Of a DNA stretch of 64,000 nucleotides, positions 54,958 through 64,000 are shown piece after piece. The stretch covers positions 4,042,501 to 4,106,500 of the forward strand of contig NZ_JACHJW010000001.1 in the NCBI RefSeq assembly GCF_014203835.1, read 5' to 3'. This DNA comes from Micromonospora polyrhachis. GTDB taxonomy: Bacteria; Actinomycetota; Actinomycetes; Mycobacteriales; Micromonosporaceae. The notes below the pieces were generated by a model. It did no database searches, had not been told where the DNA came from, and saw nothing but the letters and a program-made list of their open reading frames with translations. Made by a program: the position numbers and the translations under genes. Every line of letters starts with the position of its first letter. Position 1 is the first letter of the stretch.

Positions 54958-55565
54958 GGCCCGCTGACGTGGGTGGTGCCGACCAGGTCGGCGACCCGCC
55001 GGACGACCTCGTTGCCGCCGGCGGGTCGACAGCCCAGCCCGGTCTGCCGGCGCAGCACGATGGGCTCCGCGCGGAGCAGGGCGAAGCCCCGGCGGATCAG
55101 CACCCCCGGGGCTTTGCGCCGCTCGGCCAGGTCCCGCAGCAGTCGCCGGAGGAACGTGGTCCCACGCGGCCGACGGAGGGCGTACGCATCCGCCAGTAGG
55201 CCGAGCCGGCGGCATTCGGCGACGATTTCTGCGGCAAATATCCCTTCGGCGATAAAGATTGGCGATCCATTTAGATCAAGCGTCCGACTGCCTACCCGAC
55301 AATCAGCACCAATCGCATAAATCGGCACTTCGGCTCGGCCATCCCGAAGCAGTCGGGCAATCGTCTCCACCGCCGCCACCGCATCCCAGGCCTGTGGTGA
55401 GTCCCAGTCCACCGTGCCGCCCGAACGCGGCAGGGTGGGGTCGTCGCCCTCCTTGTAGAAATCATCGAGAGGCAGCACGGGAAGCCCGGTACGACGGGCT
55501 ATGTAGGACTTTCCGGACCCGGAAGGGCCGGCAAGGAGGACGACTCCGAGGGGGCGTTCCATCAC
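54936..55565 (-). CDS. Uridine kinase-like P-loop kinase
   Basis: A 209-residue kinase with Walker A LLAGPSGSGKSYIARRTG and LPLDDFYKEGDDPTLP, the substrate-binding segment of uridine/cytidine kinases; TVDWDSPQAWD and IFIAEGIFAAEIV follow. It would phosphorylate salvaged uridine or cytidine. GTG 55565 or the adjoining ATG 55562 can start it. The gene is convergent with add and divergent from the conservon, and its final residues come from repeat DNA. Confidence 0.85.
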   Translation of the reverse strand: MMERPLGVVLLAGPSGSGKSYIARRTGLPVLPLDDFYKEGDDPTLPRSGGTVDWDSPQAWDAVAAVETIARLLRDGRAEVPIYAIGADCRVGSRTLDLNGSPIFIAEGIFAAEIVAECRRLGLLADAYALRRPRGTTFLRRLLRDLAERRKAPGVLIRRGFALLRAEPIVLRRQTGLGCRPAGGNEVVRRVADLVGTTHVSGPQQHARP

Positions 55566-55757
55566 GTTGGGTGACTCCGGGCCTAGGAATTGCTGTCAAA
55601 CCGCCCCAGCATCCCACTGTGCCCCAGGTGAGGTGCAACCTGGGCTTTCTCTTTGCCCTATGGCGTGATGGAATCTCGGAGGTCCGATCCGCCTGGATCG
55701 GCAGCGCAGCGGTGCCCAAGACAATCCAAAAAGGCGCCGAAACGGGAAGGCGGTGAC

Positions 55758-58700
55758 GTGAGCAAACGGCCGAAGGCGACAAAACACTTCTTCGCAAGTC
55801 TCCGTCGGCCGTTCGGTCGACCCCGCGATATGCCGATCTGGTCGAAACTAGGTCTCATCATGGTCGTACCGACCATCGCGACGGCGGTGGTCGGCATCAA
55901 CGGCCTGATGGACCACTACCAGACCTACAGCGACGCCGACCGCGCCGGCACCCTGGCACACCTGTCCCAGGCCTCCGGTGAGTTGGTCAACCAGTTGCAG
56001 GACGAACGTGCCGCCGCAGTGCTGTTGTTGGGTGCCACCGACACCCAGACCAAACAGCGGTACCGTACCGCGTTCGATGGGCTGCACCCCGACGTCGACC
56101 AGGCCAAGGTGCCCTACTCACAGCGCCGGGGTGAACTCGACGAACTCCCGGCCAACTTCACCGAGCTGCTCAACCGGATCGACCAGGGCCTCGGCGACCT
56201 GCCAGCCACCCGTAGCCAGATCACCAACGCCAAGGTGCTGCTCGTCGACGCCGTGCAGGCGTACGAGACGCTGATCGTCGACCTGCTCGACATGCGTGAC
56301 TCGGCCGCGCAGCTCGCCGCCAACCCGGCGCTGGGCGACCGGATGCGGTCCGCTGCCGCCATCGCGCGGTCGAAGGAGTTCCTGTCGATGCGGCGCGTGG
56401 TCGTGCACCGCGCGATCATCCACGGTGCGTTGAGCCCTTCGCTGCGGACCGAGTTCATCGGTACCGAACAGGGCCAGCAGCAGGCGTTGCAGAACTTCAA
56501 GTCGGTGGCGACCAGCGCCGAAACCCAGCTCTACGACCAGACCGTGTCCGGCTCCGATCAGCGGGAGGCCGAGACCTTCAGCGGCTGGGTACGCAGCAAA
56601 CCCACCGAGACGATGAAGTTCGCCCCGTTCAGCGCCGACGAGTGGGACGCGGCGATGGTGCGCAACGCCAAGTTGATCCGGACGGTGGAGGCGGAACTCG
56701 ACTCGGATCTGGTCGCCGAAGCCAGCCGGGTCCGCAGCGACGTGCAGCGGCAGGTCCTCATCGAGACCGGCGTGCTGATCGGCATGCTGATCCTGGGGAT
56801 CGTGCTGGCGCTGATGCTCGCCCGCTCCATGGCCCGCTCGCTGCGTGAGCTCAAGCACGGCGCCTTGTCGATCGCCGAGCACGGCCTACCGCACGCGGTC
56901 GCCCGGCTACGCGATCCGCAGTTGTCGGCGCAGCTCTCCCCGGTCCAGTTGGCCAACCAGATCGCCGAGCCGTTGCCGGTCCGTGGCAAGGACGAGTTCG
57001 GCCAGGTCACCGAGGCCTTCAACGCGGTCCACCTGGAGGCGGTGCGGACGGCCGCCGAGCAGGCCGCGTTGAGGTCCTCCGTGGCGACGATGTTCGTCAA
57101 CCTGGCCCGCCGGTCGCAGATCCTGGTCGACCGGCTGATCGGCCACCTCGACCGGCTCGAACGCGGCGAGGAGGACCCGGACCGACTGGCCGAGCTTTTC
57201 CAACTCGACCACCTGGCCACCCGGATGCGGCGTAACGACGAGAACCTTCTGGTGCTCGCCGGGGCCGACTCGACCCGCGTGCAACGTCAGCCGGCCGCGC
57301 TGATCGACGTGCTACGGGCGGCCCAGTCCGAGGTCGAGCACTACACCCGTATCGAGTTCGGGATGGTCGACCGGGACATCGAGGTGGCGGCGCACGCCGT
57401 CAACGACCTGGTCCACCTCGTCGCCGAGCTCTTCGACAACGCCACCGCCTTCTCCCCGCCGGACTCGCCGGTGATGGTCGAGGCCCGCCGGGTCGGTGAC
57501 CATGCCTCGCTGTACGTCGAGGACCGGGGCATCGGAATGTCGGCCGATCAACTCGCGGAACTCAACGAGCGGCTGGCCACTCCACCGATGGTCGACGTCG
57601 CGGTCTCCCGGATGATGGGCCTGGTCGTGGTTGCCCGGCTGGCCACCCGGCATGGCGTCCACGTCGAACTGCGACCGGGGACCGAACGCGGCACTGTGGC
57701 CGATGTCATGCTGCCTACCTCCGTCCTCGTGCCCCGGGCACTCTCCGGCCGGGCACAGCACTCGGGTGCGTTCCCGGCCCTGCCCGAGGCCAAACCGGCA
57801 GCAGGTACCGCCCCGCTGGCGTTGGAGAGCGGACAGTTCCGGGATACGCCACAGACGAGCGGGCGCGGTCCGGCGCCGGTGGTGCCGGGCCAGTGGCAGG
57901 GAATCCCAGCTGGCTCGGAATCCGGTCCGTTCGAGCGCACCTCGCCGACCGGACCGATGGGGGCCGGACCGATGTCGGCCGAACGTCCCGTGCCGACGCG
58001 GTCGATGCCCGCCTGGTCCGACCTGACCGGCGTGAAGCTGAGCCGCGAGGGGGCCGAGGCCTTCGTCCCGAAACCGGCCGGTGGCCGCGGGGCGGAACCG
58101 CTGCCCCAGCGTCGGGCCAGCTCCGACGGCGACGCGACCGGCGTCATCCCCCGCCAGATCCCGGCCAGTCCGGAGGTCCGGCCGAGCGGGGCAGGGCCGA
58201 TCGATGCGACGCTTCCCGCTACCGCGCCCCCGGTGATCTCCGCGCCGCCAATGGCGTCCACGCCCCCGGTGATCTCCGGCCCGCCGATGACCTCCAGTCC
58301 ACCGTGGTCCGAGGGTGCGTCGTGGTCCGGAGGTGCGTCGTGGTCCGGAGGTGCGTCGGCCACCCCGCACGTCGGGGCGCCACCCGCGTGGCCCCCGGTG
58401 GCGGTGCCCGACCGAGAGGTAGCCCCGCCAGCGGTGCCAGAGCGGGAGGCAGCTGCGCCGGTCGTACCGGAGCGGTTGGCAGCCGCGCTCGACCTGACTG
58501 CCGAGATGCCCAGGGTGTCGCGTAACCCCACGGAGACCCCGGCTCCGGGCCAGCCGGCCGTCCCGGCGAACGAGCCTCGGTACGCCGATGAGACCATGGA
58601 GTTGCCGATCTTTCGGGAGCTGGAATCAGCCTGGTTCCGGACCCGGCGACCGGCACCGGAGGAATCGGGTGGCACCACGCCATCAGGTTTCGCCGCCGTA

Positions 58701-59252
58701 CGGGCGGTCAGCAGGCCGACCACGCGGTTCGCCATGGCTGACGCCACCCGGAGCGGGGGGCAGGAGACCTCGACAGGGGCAACAGGCAATGCGGCGATGG
58801 CAGAAATCCCGACGTCCACGGGGCAGCGCCGCGGTTCGGAGGCGACGGTGATCCACCAGGGGACCCCAGCAGGTCGTGGCGATGCCTCCGCACCTCGATG
58901 GGGCGATACGCCAAGCGGTGGCTGGCAGACGGCAGCCGATGACGGCTGGCGCGCGGCCAGCGCGGCGACCGACGTCCCGGTCACCGAGACCACCCAGACG
59001 GGGCTACCCAAGCGGGTGCCGATGGCGCAACTGGTGCCCGGCGGTGTGGAGAAGCCGGCGGCCTCCGTGCAGCGACGCAGTCCCGAAGCGGTACGCGGCC
59101 TGCTGGCGGCCTACCACCGAGGGGTACAGCGTGGTCGTACCCGCCCCACGGATGACCATTCGACCAACCCGGAGGCAACTCCGGGCGGGCAGTCCTCGCA
59201 GTCTGGCTCCGGCTTTACGGTCCGGGGCAGGCAGAAGGAGCATGAAGGATGA
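55758..59252 (+). CDS. Conservon sensor kinase with NIT domain (CvnA-like)
   Basis: A 1164-residue membrane sensor. One helix (about 25-47), an external nitrate/nitrite-sensing-type NIT domain ([17 protein letters not shown]-like [19 protein letters not shown], to about residue 320), a second helix, HAMP, and an HATPase domain ([33 protein letters not shown]). A 480-residue Pro/Ala-rich tail follows, ending in [15 protein letters not shown] and [20 protein letters not shown]. There is no classical phospho-accepting histidine box. GTG 55758 has GGAAGG 8-13 nt upstream. It heads a four-gene conservon and overlaps the next gene by 4 bases. Confidence 0.93.
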   Translation: MSKRPKATKHFFASLRRPFGRPRDMPIWSKLGLIMVVPTIATAVVGINGLMDHYQTYSDADRAGTLAHLSQASGELVNQLQDERAAAVLLLGATDTQTKQRYRTAFDGLHPDVDQAKVPYSQRRGELDELPANFTELLNRIDQGLGDLPATRSQITNAKVLLVDAVQAYETLIVDLLDMRDSAAQLAANPALGDRMRSAAAIARSKEFLSMRRVVVHRAIIHGALSPSLRTEFIGTEQGQQQALQNFKSVATSAETQLYDQTVSGSDQREAETFSGWVRSKPTETMKFAPFSADEWDAAMVRNAKLIRTVEAELDSDLVAEASRVRSDVQRQVLIETGVLIGMLILGIVLALMLARSMARSLRELKHGALSIAEHGLPHAVARLRDPQLSAQLSPVQLANQIAEPLPVRGKDEFGQVTEAFNAVHLEAVRTAAEQAALRSSVATMFVNLARRSQILVDRLIGHLDRLERGEEDPDRLAELFQLDHLATRMRRNDENLLVLAGADSTRVQRQPAALIDVLRAAQSEVEHYTRIEFGMVDRDIEVAAHAVNDLVHLVAELFDNATAFSPPDSPVMVEARRVGDHASLYVEDRGIGMSADQLAELNERLATPPMVDVAVSRMMGLVVVARLATRHGVHVELRPGTERGTVADVMLPTSVLVPRALSGRAQHSGAFPALPEAKPAAGTAPLALESGQFRDTPQTSGRGPAPVVPGQWQGIPAGSESGPFERTSPTGPMGAGPMSAERPVPTRSMPAWSDLTGVKLSREGAEAFVPKPAGGRGAEPLPQRRASSDGDATGVIPRQIPASPEVRPSGAGPIDATLPATAPPVISAPPMASTPPVISGPPMTSSPPWSEGASWSGGASWSGGASATPHVGAPPAWPPVAVPDREVAPPAVPEREAAAPVVPERLAAALDLTAEMPRVSRNPTETPAPGQPAVPANEPRYADETMELPIFRELESAWFRTRRPAPEESGGTTPSGFAAVRAVSRPTTRFAMADATRSGGQETSTGATGNAAMAEIPTSTGQRRGSEATVIHQGTPAGRGDASAPRWGDTPSGGWQTAADDGWRAASAATDVPVTETTQTGLPKRVPMAQLVPGGVEKPAASVQRRSPEAVRGLLAAYHRGVQRGRTRPTDDHSTNPEATPGGQSSQSGSGFTVRGRQKEHEG

Positions 59253-59653
59253 CATCTACGCAGGATCTTGGTTGGCTGCTCGCCAACTTCGCTGACCGTG
59301 TGCCCGGGGTCGCTCACGCGATCGCGGTGTCCGCGGACGGACTGCTCCTCGCGTCGTCACGGGACCTTCCACGCGACCGGGCAGACCAGCTCGCCGCGAT
59401 CGCGTCCGGCTTGGTCAGCCTTACCCAGGGCGCGGCGCGCTGTTTCGAGGGCGGGGCGGTGTTGCAGACTGTGGTCGAGATGGACAATGGGTTCCTGTTC
59501 CTCATGTCCATCTCGGACGGGTCCTCGTTCGCCGTGCTTGCCGCTCGCAATTCGGACGTGGGTCAGGTTGGATACGAGATGGCACTGCTCGTCGACCGAG
59601 TGGGCGACGCGCTGACCCCGGCACCGCGTGCCGCGATGGGGATGCGCGGCTGA
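59249..59653 (+). CDS. Roadblock/LC7 domain protein (CvnB-like)
   Basis: A 134-residue roadblock protein: [40 protein letters not shown] and [16 protein letters not shown] are typical of conservon members. Such proteins regulate the small GTPase of the same operon as MglB does for MglA. ATG overlaps the kinase stop (ATGA). Confidence 0.95.
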   Translation: MTSTQDLGWLLANFADRVPGVAHAIAVSADGLLLASSRDLPRDRADQLAAIASGLVSLTQGAARCFEGGAVLQTVVEMDNGFLFLMSISDGSSFAVLAARNSDVGQVGYEMALLVDRVGDALTPAPRAAMGMRG

Positions 59654-59755
59654 CCACACCCGGTTCGTCGATCGAGCGTCAACGGACGACGACAACGAAG
59701 AAGACGGGTTTTGACGGATCGAGCTGTGCGGCAGATACGAGGGAGGTGAGCCGCG

Positions 59756-60133
59756 ATGGTCGAACACGATGAGCCAACTGGTGCCTTGGTCCGGCCATAC
59801 GCGGTCACCCGAGGTCGTACCCGCCCTCGGCTCGACATCGCCCTGGAAGCGCTCGTCGAGACCACGGCCCGGGGTCGTAGTGCCGGAAACGGTCACGGTG
59901 GCCAGGGTCGGGAGCACCAATACATCGCCGCGCTGTGTGATGGTCGGTTGCAGTCGCTAGCCGAGATCGCGGCGCGGATGCAACTGCCGCTCGGAGTGGC
60001 CCGGGTCATCATCGCCGACATGGCCGCCGACGGCCTGGTCGCGGTGTACGAACCGACATCCCTGGAAGACTCGAACGACGCGGTGGGCACTGAACTGCTG
60101 GAGAGGGTGCTGAGTGGACTTCGCAGGCTCTGA
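59756..60133 (+). CDS. DUF742 domain protein (CvnC-like)
   Basis: A 125-residue DUF742 protein. LVRPYAVTRGRTRP at the N-terminus and LPLGVARVIIADMAADGLV, a winged-helix-like segment, define the family; EHQYIAALCDGRLQSLAEIA lies between. A Gly/His-rich linker is present. ATG 59756 is preceded by GGGAGGTGAG. It is third in the conservon, with a 102-base gap before it and a 20-base overlap with the GTPase gene after it. Confidence 0.95.
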   Translation: MVEHDEPTGALVRPYAVTRGRTRPRLDIALEALVETTARGRSAGNGHGGQGREHQYIAALCDGRLQSLAEIAARMQLPLGVARVIIADMAADGLVAVYEPTSLEDSNDAVGTELLERVLSGLRRL

Positions 60134-60722
60134 CATGTCGCAGCGTCCGACGGTCGGGCGCGTCACATCGGCGAAGATCGTCATCGCCGGTGGTTTCGGC
60201 GTTGGCAAGACGACGCTGGTCGGCTCGGTTTCGGAGATCACGCCGTTGACTACCGAGGCGATCATGACGTCGGCCGGGGCGGACGTCGACGACACGAGAC
60301 AGGTGCCGGGTAAATCGACCACCACGGTGGCCATGGACTTCGGCCGGATCTCGATCGACCGTGATCTGATCCTCTACCTGTTCGGCACACCTGGCCAGAC
60401 TCGGTTCTGGTTCATGTGGGACGAGCTGGTACGCGGGGCGATCGGTGCCGTCGTCCTGGTCGACACCCGTCGACTGGCCGACTGCTTCGCGGCGATCGAC
60501 TTCTTCGAGCACCGGCGGCTGCCGTACCTCGTGGCGATCAACTGCTTCGACGGGATGCAGTACCACGACCCGCAGGATGTGCGGGACGCGCTCGCCATCT
60601 CCAGCGAGATTCCGGTTGTCGCGTGCGATGCGCGAAACCGGGAGTCGACCAAGCACGTGCTGATCTCGCTGGTCGAGTACGTGCTCACGATGCGGCGGTC
60701 GCGGGCCGTCGCACCGGCCTGA
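60114..60722 (+). CDS. Conservon small GTPase (CvnD-like)
   Basis: A 202-residue Ras-like ATP/GTP-binding protein. G1 is VIAGGFGVGKTTLVGSVSE, the switch region includes TTTVAMDFG, and G3 is LFGTPGQTRFWFMWDEL. The usual NKxD is replaced by AINCFDG, as in other conservon GTPases. GTG 60114 starts inside the preceding gene; ATG 60135 is possible. Conservon proteins form membrane complexes resembling eukaryotic G-protein relays and influence development in Streptomyces. Confidence 0.94.
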   Translation: MDFAGSDMSQRPTVGRVTSAKIVIAGGFGVGKTTLVGSVSEITPLTTEAIMTSAGADVDDTRQVPGKSTTTVAMDFGRISIDRDLILYLFGTPGQTRFWFMWDELVRGAIGAVVLVDTRRLADCFAAIDFFEHRRLPYLVAINCFDGMQYHDPQDVRDALAISSEIPVVACDARNRESTKHVLISLVEYVLTMRRSRAVAPA

Positions 60723-60736
60723 CGATCGATCCGTAA

Positions 60737-60769
60737 ACCGCCCGACGGGGTATCCCCGTCGGGCGGTTC
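60737..60769. terminator. Strong bidirectional terminator between conservon and MFS gene
   Basis: AACCGCCCGACGGGG and CCCCGTCGGGCGGTT form a perfect 15-bp stem with loop TAT. It serves the conservon on the plus strand and the convergent MFS gene on the minus strand. Confidence 0.9.
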
Positions 60770-60794
60770 GGCTGTGCCGAGGAAGCTCATCCGG

Positions 60795-62057
60795 TCAACG
60801 GGGTACGCGCACGTCGTTGACCGACTCGCCATCGCCGATGGGGGTCTGAGCCGGTGCTTGATCCTCGACCGGTCTGGTGAGCCGACGAACCCCCGGGACG
60901 GCTGCTGTCCCCAGACAGGCAGCGGCGACGACGACGGCCGCCACGCTCAGCGGTACCTCTGCCGACCAGGCCGAGGCCGCCAACGGGGCGAGGGCGTAGC
61001 CGACTGGCGTGGCGGCGAGGGAGACCAGCCAGTCGTACGAGGTGACTCGGGCGAGCACATGCGGGGGAACCTCCCGCTGGACCACCGTGTGCCACACCGG
61101 ATTGAGGAAGCCGAGCGCCGCCATTGCGACGCCGTAGGCGGTGATGACAGCCGGTGCCGGGGCACCCACCGCGAGCAGGGCCAGCGGGAGGGCGTACGTC
61201 GCCAGGCCGAGGTTTGCGACGAGGACGGGACGCTTGGGGCGGGCCCGTCCGGCCAGCAGCGAGCCGCCCAACAGCCCGATCGCACCGGCCTGCAGGATCA
61301 GTACCCACACCTGCTCGCCACCGAGTTCGTTGATCGCGACGGCAGGGCCGAGGGTGAGCAGTACTGCTGCGACACCGTTCCAGGCGGCGTGCGCGAGCAG
61401 ACTCGTCCAGTACCAGTCCCGGGATCGGACCTCGGCCCAGCCTTCGAGCAGGTCGGCCCGGAGTGACCGGCGTTCGATCGGTGTACGCCCTATCCGGATG
61501 AGCGACAGCAGGGCGGCGCTGGCAGCGAACGACGCGGCGTCGAGAACGAAGGCCCAGCCGGGGCCAGCTGCCCAGATGAGCACACCGGCCAGCGCCGGCC
61601 CGGCCAGTTGGGTGCCGCTGGATGCGGCCGCCAGTACCGAGTTGGCCTGCTGGCGGCCGGGACCGGCCACCAGTCCGGCGACCAGGGGCGAGCTGGTCGG
61701 CATGGCGAAGGCCGAGGCGCAGCCGGTGACTGCGGAAGCCACGGCGATGGGCATCAGCGCCGGATCACCGCTGAGGAGTTCTATGCCCACCAGGAGTTGC
61801 GCGACGCAGCGTACGAGGTCGGTGATGAGGGCGATCCGGCGGGCGTCGAATCGGTCGGCCACCACGCCGCCCAGCGGTAGGAGTAGCAGCTTGGGCACGG
61901 TGGCACAGGCGAGGACGAGGGCTAGTGCCGAGGTCGAGCCGGTGGCCCGCAGCACGGCGAGCGCCAACGCGGCGGGGATTACGGCGTCGCCGAGCGAGGA
62001 GAGCGTACGGCCGAGGAAGAGTAGCCGGAACGCCCGGAGCCGGAGCGGATGCGTCAT
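60795..62057 (-). CDS. MFS transporter (drug-efflux type)
   Basis: A 420-residue major facilitator with twelve helices. LRAFRLLFLGRTLSSLGDAV and LPLGGVVADRFDARRIALIT (motif A) match the enterobactin/macrolide-efflux group. TAAATT lies 7 bases before the ATG without a ribosome site, so the mRNA is probably leaderless. It is divergent from a MarR-type regulator and shares its operator region, the usual layout of an inducible efflux pump. Confidence 0.92.
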   Translation of the reverse strand: MTHPLRLRAFRLLFLGRTLSSLGDAVIPAALALAVLRATGSTSALALVLACATVPKLLLLPLGGVVADRFDARRIALITDLVRCVAQLLVGIELLSGDPALMPIAVASAVTGCASAFAMPTSSPLVAGLVAGPGRQQANSVLAAASSGTQLAGPALAGVLIWAAGPGWAFVLDAASFAASAALLSLIRIGRTPIERRSLRADLLEGWAEVRSRDWYWTSLLAHAAWNGVAAVLLTLGPAVAINELGGEQVWVLILQAGAIGLLGGSLLAGRARPKRPVLVANLGLATYALPLALLAVGAPAPAVITAYGVAMAALGFLNPVWHTVVQREVPPHVLARVTSYDWLVSLAATPVGYALAPLAASAWSAEVPLSVAAVVVAAACLGTAAVPGVRRLTRPVEDQAPAQTPIGDGESVNDVRVPR

Positions 62058-62069
62058 GCCCGAAAATTT

Positions 62070-62120
62070 ACTTCGACAACGAATTGTTTGACAACGAATA
62101 ATTAGCTGTCGACGTAGACT
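62070..62120. promoter_or_regulatory. Divergent promoter/operator region of MFS and MarR genes
   Basis: GACAACGAAT occurs twice (62075 and 62090), separated so that ACAACGAATTGT makes a short palindrome. TAGACT (62115-62120) lies 6 bases before the marR GTG, and TAAATT (minus, 62070-62065) 7 bases before the MFS ATG. The repeats overlap both promoters, as expected for MarR sites. Confidence 0.65.
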
Positions 62121-62126
62121 CGCGGC

Positions 62127-62705
62127 GTGGAGGAGCCTCGCGACTGGACCGACGGACACGTCGAACGCTGGTTGCCGGTCCTGCCGGACATCGATCCCGA
62201 TGTCGAGGGCGCGGTGACGCGGGTGAAGATGCTGGCCAAGTATCTACGCCAGGTACGCGAGAAGTCCCTCGTCGACTACGACCTGCAACGGCACGAGTTC
62301 GACACCCTGCACGCGTTGATGGGGCGGCACGGCCGGGCCGCACCATCAGAACTCGCGGAGGACCTCGGCATGCCGGCACCTTCGGTCACCGCCCGCCTCG
62401 ATGCCCTGGAGCGTCGAGGCTTCATCCGCCGGACACCGTCGACCGTCGACCGCCGCCGCGTCGACATCGAGGTCACCAAAGCCGGTCGGTCCACCTGGCT
62501 GGGCGCCATGGACGTCCTGGGACACGAGGAATACCGTCTCCTCGGCGTGCTCGACGCCGCCCAGCGCAAGGTCCTGTCCGACCTGCTGCGCCGCATCATG
62601 CTGGTCGCCGAGAACCGTACCGGCGACGCGGGCGGGGCGGGAAACGCCAGTGGGACGGGACATCGGGACTCGGGTCCAAGGCTAGGTGGTGCCGCGCGCT
62701 CGTAG
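62127..62705 (+). CDS. MarR family transcriptional regulator
   Basis: A 192-residue winged-helix regulator. The HTH core is APSELAEDLGMPAPSVTARL, followed by the wing RTPSTVDRRRVDIEVTKAG, the MarR hallmark DRR. GTG 62127 follows TAGACT by 6 bases and lacks a ribosome site (leaderless). It likely represses the divergent MFS gene and itself. The Gly/Arg-rich tail of about 25 residues is not conserved in the family. Confidence 0.92.
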   Translation: MEEPRDWTDGHVERWLPVLPDIDPDVEGAVTRVKMLAKYLRQVREKSLVDYDLQRHEFDTLHALMGRHGRAAPSELAEDLGMPAPSVTARLDALERRGFIRRTPSTVDRRRVDIEVTKAGRSTWLGAMDVLGHEEYRLLGVLDAAQRKVLSDLLRRIMLVAENRTGDAGGAGNASGTGHRDSGPRLGGAARS

Positions 62706-62709
62706 GGGC

Positions 62710-62815
62710 CGGGAATGACCGATCCCTACGAGCCGCTACGCCGTTGCTGTACGAGCCGCTACGCCCTTGCTCTACGAGCGGTAGCCCGCCGTTGTCTCAG
62801 GAGCGGTAGCCCGCC
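62710..62815 (-). repeat. Degenerate tandem repeats at the 3' end of the second kinase
   Basis: GCGGTAGCCCGCCG occurs at the end of the kinase gene and again 20 bases downstream, followed by two copies of TACGAGCCGCTACGCC. The kinase's last codons (GYRS stop) lie in the first unit, so the gene end has been duplicated and has decayed. Confidence 0.65.
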
Positions 62816-64000
62816 GACCGGTACTCGTACTCCTGGCTTTCGTCCCGGTCGCCGTGGTCGCGGCTGAAATCCCAGCCGGCGGCAGATTCCCGGCCGGGGC
62901 GGCCACCGACCGCGAAGCCACCGATCTCCTGGCCCCGGCGCCAACCCTGGAAGTAGCCGGTGGTGCTTTCGGCGATGGCTGCCGCATCCCGAACGATCCG
63001 CAACGGACGTTCCTCGCGTAGCGGCGAACCGGGCACCAGGTTGGCCTGCGGCACCCGCTTGGGCAGGCCGGCGCGGGTCTCGGCTCCGACCGCCGGATGC
63101 GCTGCCTGCTCCGCCGCCCGCCAGCCACTGTCGGCCATGGACGACCAGGCCGTCTCGGACTCCTCCGGCTGATCGGTGAACCAGGCCGAGCTGACCGCCG
63201 CGAAGATCAGCAGGTCGCCGTCCCCCTCGTCGGTGACCGGGGGAGCGCTGTGCTCTCGTACCGTCGGCTCCGGACGGACCGGCTGGCCCATGTTTCGAGT
63301 GGTGTCCTGCGGTTCGACGGCCCGCAACGGCGGTTCGTCCACCATCGACGGGGCCGGAATGTGCGAGCGGTCCTCCCGGGGAGGGCGCTGCGGTAGCGGT
63401 GCCCGTTCGGTCGGTGATTCGACGAGCCGTAGTGCCGGAGGTTCCTGCGGTAGGTCGTCGGAGAGCCACGGGGGCTTGATGCGACTCTCGCCGCCTCCCG
63501 GATCGGTTGGCGCATCCAGGGTGCCCGGTGCCCGGTCGCCGGACGAATACGGCATCGCCGATCCGGGGGCGTCGTCGTCCTGCTTGTCAGCGGGATCGAC
63601 CAGGGGCCAGTTCGCCCGGGACCCGGGCGGTGCCGGCTCTGGCTCCGGCTCCGGACGGGCCGCCGGTACCGGCAGCGTGAGATCAGTCGGGCTGAAGCCG
63701 TTCGCCGGGGCCTTCGGGCCGAAGGCCTCCTCCGGGGACTGAGGCTGGTTGCGGGGCGGCCGAGGTGGGATCGGGGTCAAGCGCTGACGTTGTTCGGCCC
63801 GAGCGCTGTTGATCGCGGCCGTGGTGAGGGTGGCTCGGAACGGCTCGCCCGCCTCTGCCGGGGAACTCTTGCCCCGGGGCGCGGCCGGCATCGGCATCAT
63901 GCCCGGCGGCGGTGGTGGCGGTGCGGAGACGGGCCGGTTCGCCGGCTGGTCACCCTGGGCGACCGCCGGGATGGGGCCATCCTCGGGCGTACGGATCGAC
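62797..64000 (-). CDS. C-terminal part of a second conservon-type kinase (partial)
   Basis: The frame is open from the right edge to a TGA at 62797 (400 codons). It is Pro/Glu/Arg-rich and disordered; near the end come RAGLPKRVPQANLVPG and AIAESTTGYFQGWRRGQEIG. The first motif matches [14 protein letters not shown] in the kinase at 55758, in the same relative place, so this is the tail of a paralogous NIT/HATPase sensor whose catalytic part lies beyond the window. The ATG at 63900 is internal, not the start. Confidence 0.8.
   Translation of the reverse strand, partial: SIRTPEDGPIPAVAQGDQPANRPVSAPPPPPPGMMPMPAAPRGKSSPAEAGEPFRATLTTAAINSARAEQRQRLTPIPPRPPRNQPQSPEEAFGPKAPANGFSPTDLTLPVPAARPEPEPEPAPPGSRANWPLVDPADKQDDDAPGSAMPYSSGDRAPGTLDAPTDPGGGESRIKPPWLSDDLPQEPPALRLVESPTERAPLPQRPPREDRSHIPAPSMVDEPPLRAVEPQDTTRNMGQPVRPEPTVREHSAPPVTDEGDGDLLIFAAVSSAWFTDQPEESETAWSSMADSGWRAAEQAAHPAVGAETRAGLPKRVPQANLVPGSPLREERPLRIVRDAAAIAESTTGYFQGWRRGQEIGGFAVGGRPGRESAAGWDFSRDHGDRDESQEYEYRSAGYRS

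Overview
The window is high-GC actinobacterial DNA: strong G/C preference at third codon positions, many GTG starts, some TTG and one CTG, and several probable leaderless starts. The gene order (tatD-rsmA-ispE, glmU-prs-rplY-pth, a four-gene conservon, and a BMP-type nucleoside transporter beside cdd-deoA-add) suggests a filamentous actinomycete. The whole fits the Micromonosporaceae (Micromonospora or a close relative) best; that is inference from gene content, not a database result. I see no phage, plasmid, CRISPR array, complete insertion sequence or recognisable defence system. The accessory parts are mostly regulators paired with membrane proteins.

Layout. 1-7.3 kb: a secreted coiled-coil protein running off the left edge and preceded by a probable c-di-AMP (ydaO/yuaA) riboswitch, then tatD, rsmA, ispE, an ABC-F ATPase and two tandem DUF4383 membrane proteins. 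7.3-10.2 kb: a TetR regulator, a fatty-acid desaturase with a palindromic operator, an unusual HTH protein and tRNA-Gln(TTG). 10.4-14.7 kb: glmU, prs, rplY and pth. 14.9-18.1 kb: cysQ-cysD-cysN for sulfate activation. 18.1-24.0 kb: a CBS/CorC protein lacking its membrane domain, trpS, a 30-bp minisatellite, a 2H phosphoesterase, a YihY membrane protein, and an ECF41-type sigma factor divergent from its AhpD-like partner with a matching promoter. 24.1-32.8 kb: a maltose/maltodextrin cluster (alpha-glucosidase, LacI regulator, MalE, MalF, MalG, cyclomaltodextrinase-like GH13) without its own ATPase. 32.8-34.9 kb: a TetR regulator with two operators facing a membrane protein.

35.2-43.1 kb holds a nucleoside uptake and salvage locus: BMP lipoprotein, ATPase (CTG start), two permeases, cytidine deaminase with a long extra C-terminal region, and thymidine phosphorylase. 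Its likely continuation, adenosine deaminase and a uridine-kinase-like protein, lies at 53.8-55.6 kb. Between them is a 10-kb accessory stretch with YidD, DUF4272, an RlmA-like methyltransferase, RDD protein, PadR plus a HAAS-like membrane protein, an MMPL exporter, a two-component system, a YczE/YitT-type membrane protein and an FMN reductase. A relic of the mmpL-padR junction lies about 2.3 kb from the intact copy. 55.8-60.7 kb is a conservon (NIT-domain kinase, roadblock, DUF742, GTPase). A divergent MFS/MarR pair and the tail of a second conservon-type kinase close the window.

The most unusual signal is a small family of GC-rich inverted repeats (core AGGAAGGGCCCCTT and its complement). 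Four copies were found, each at the 3' end of a gene, three of them read into protein.
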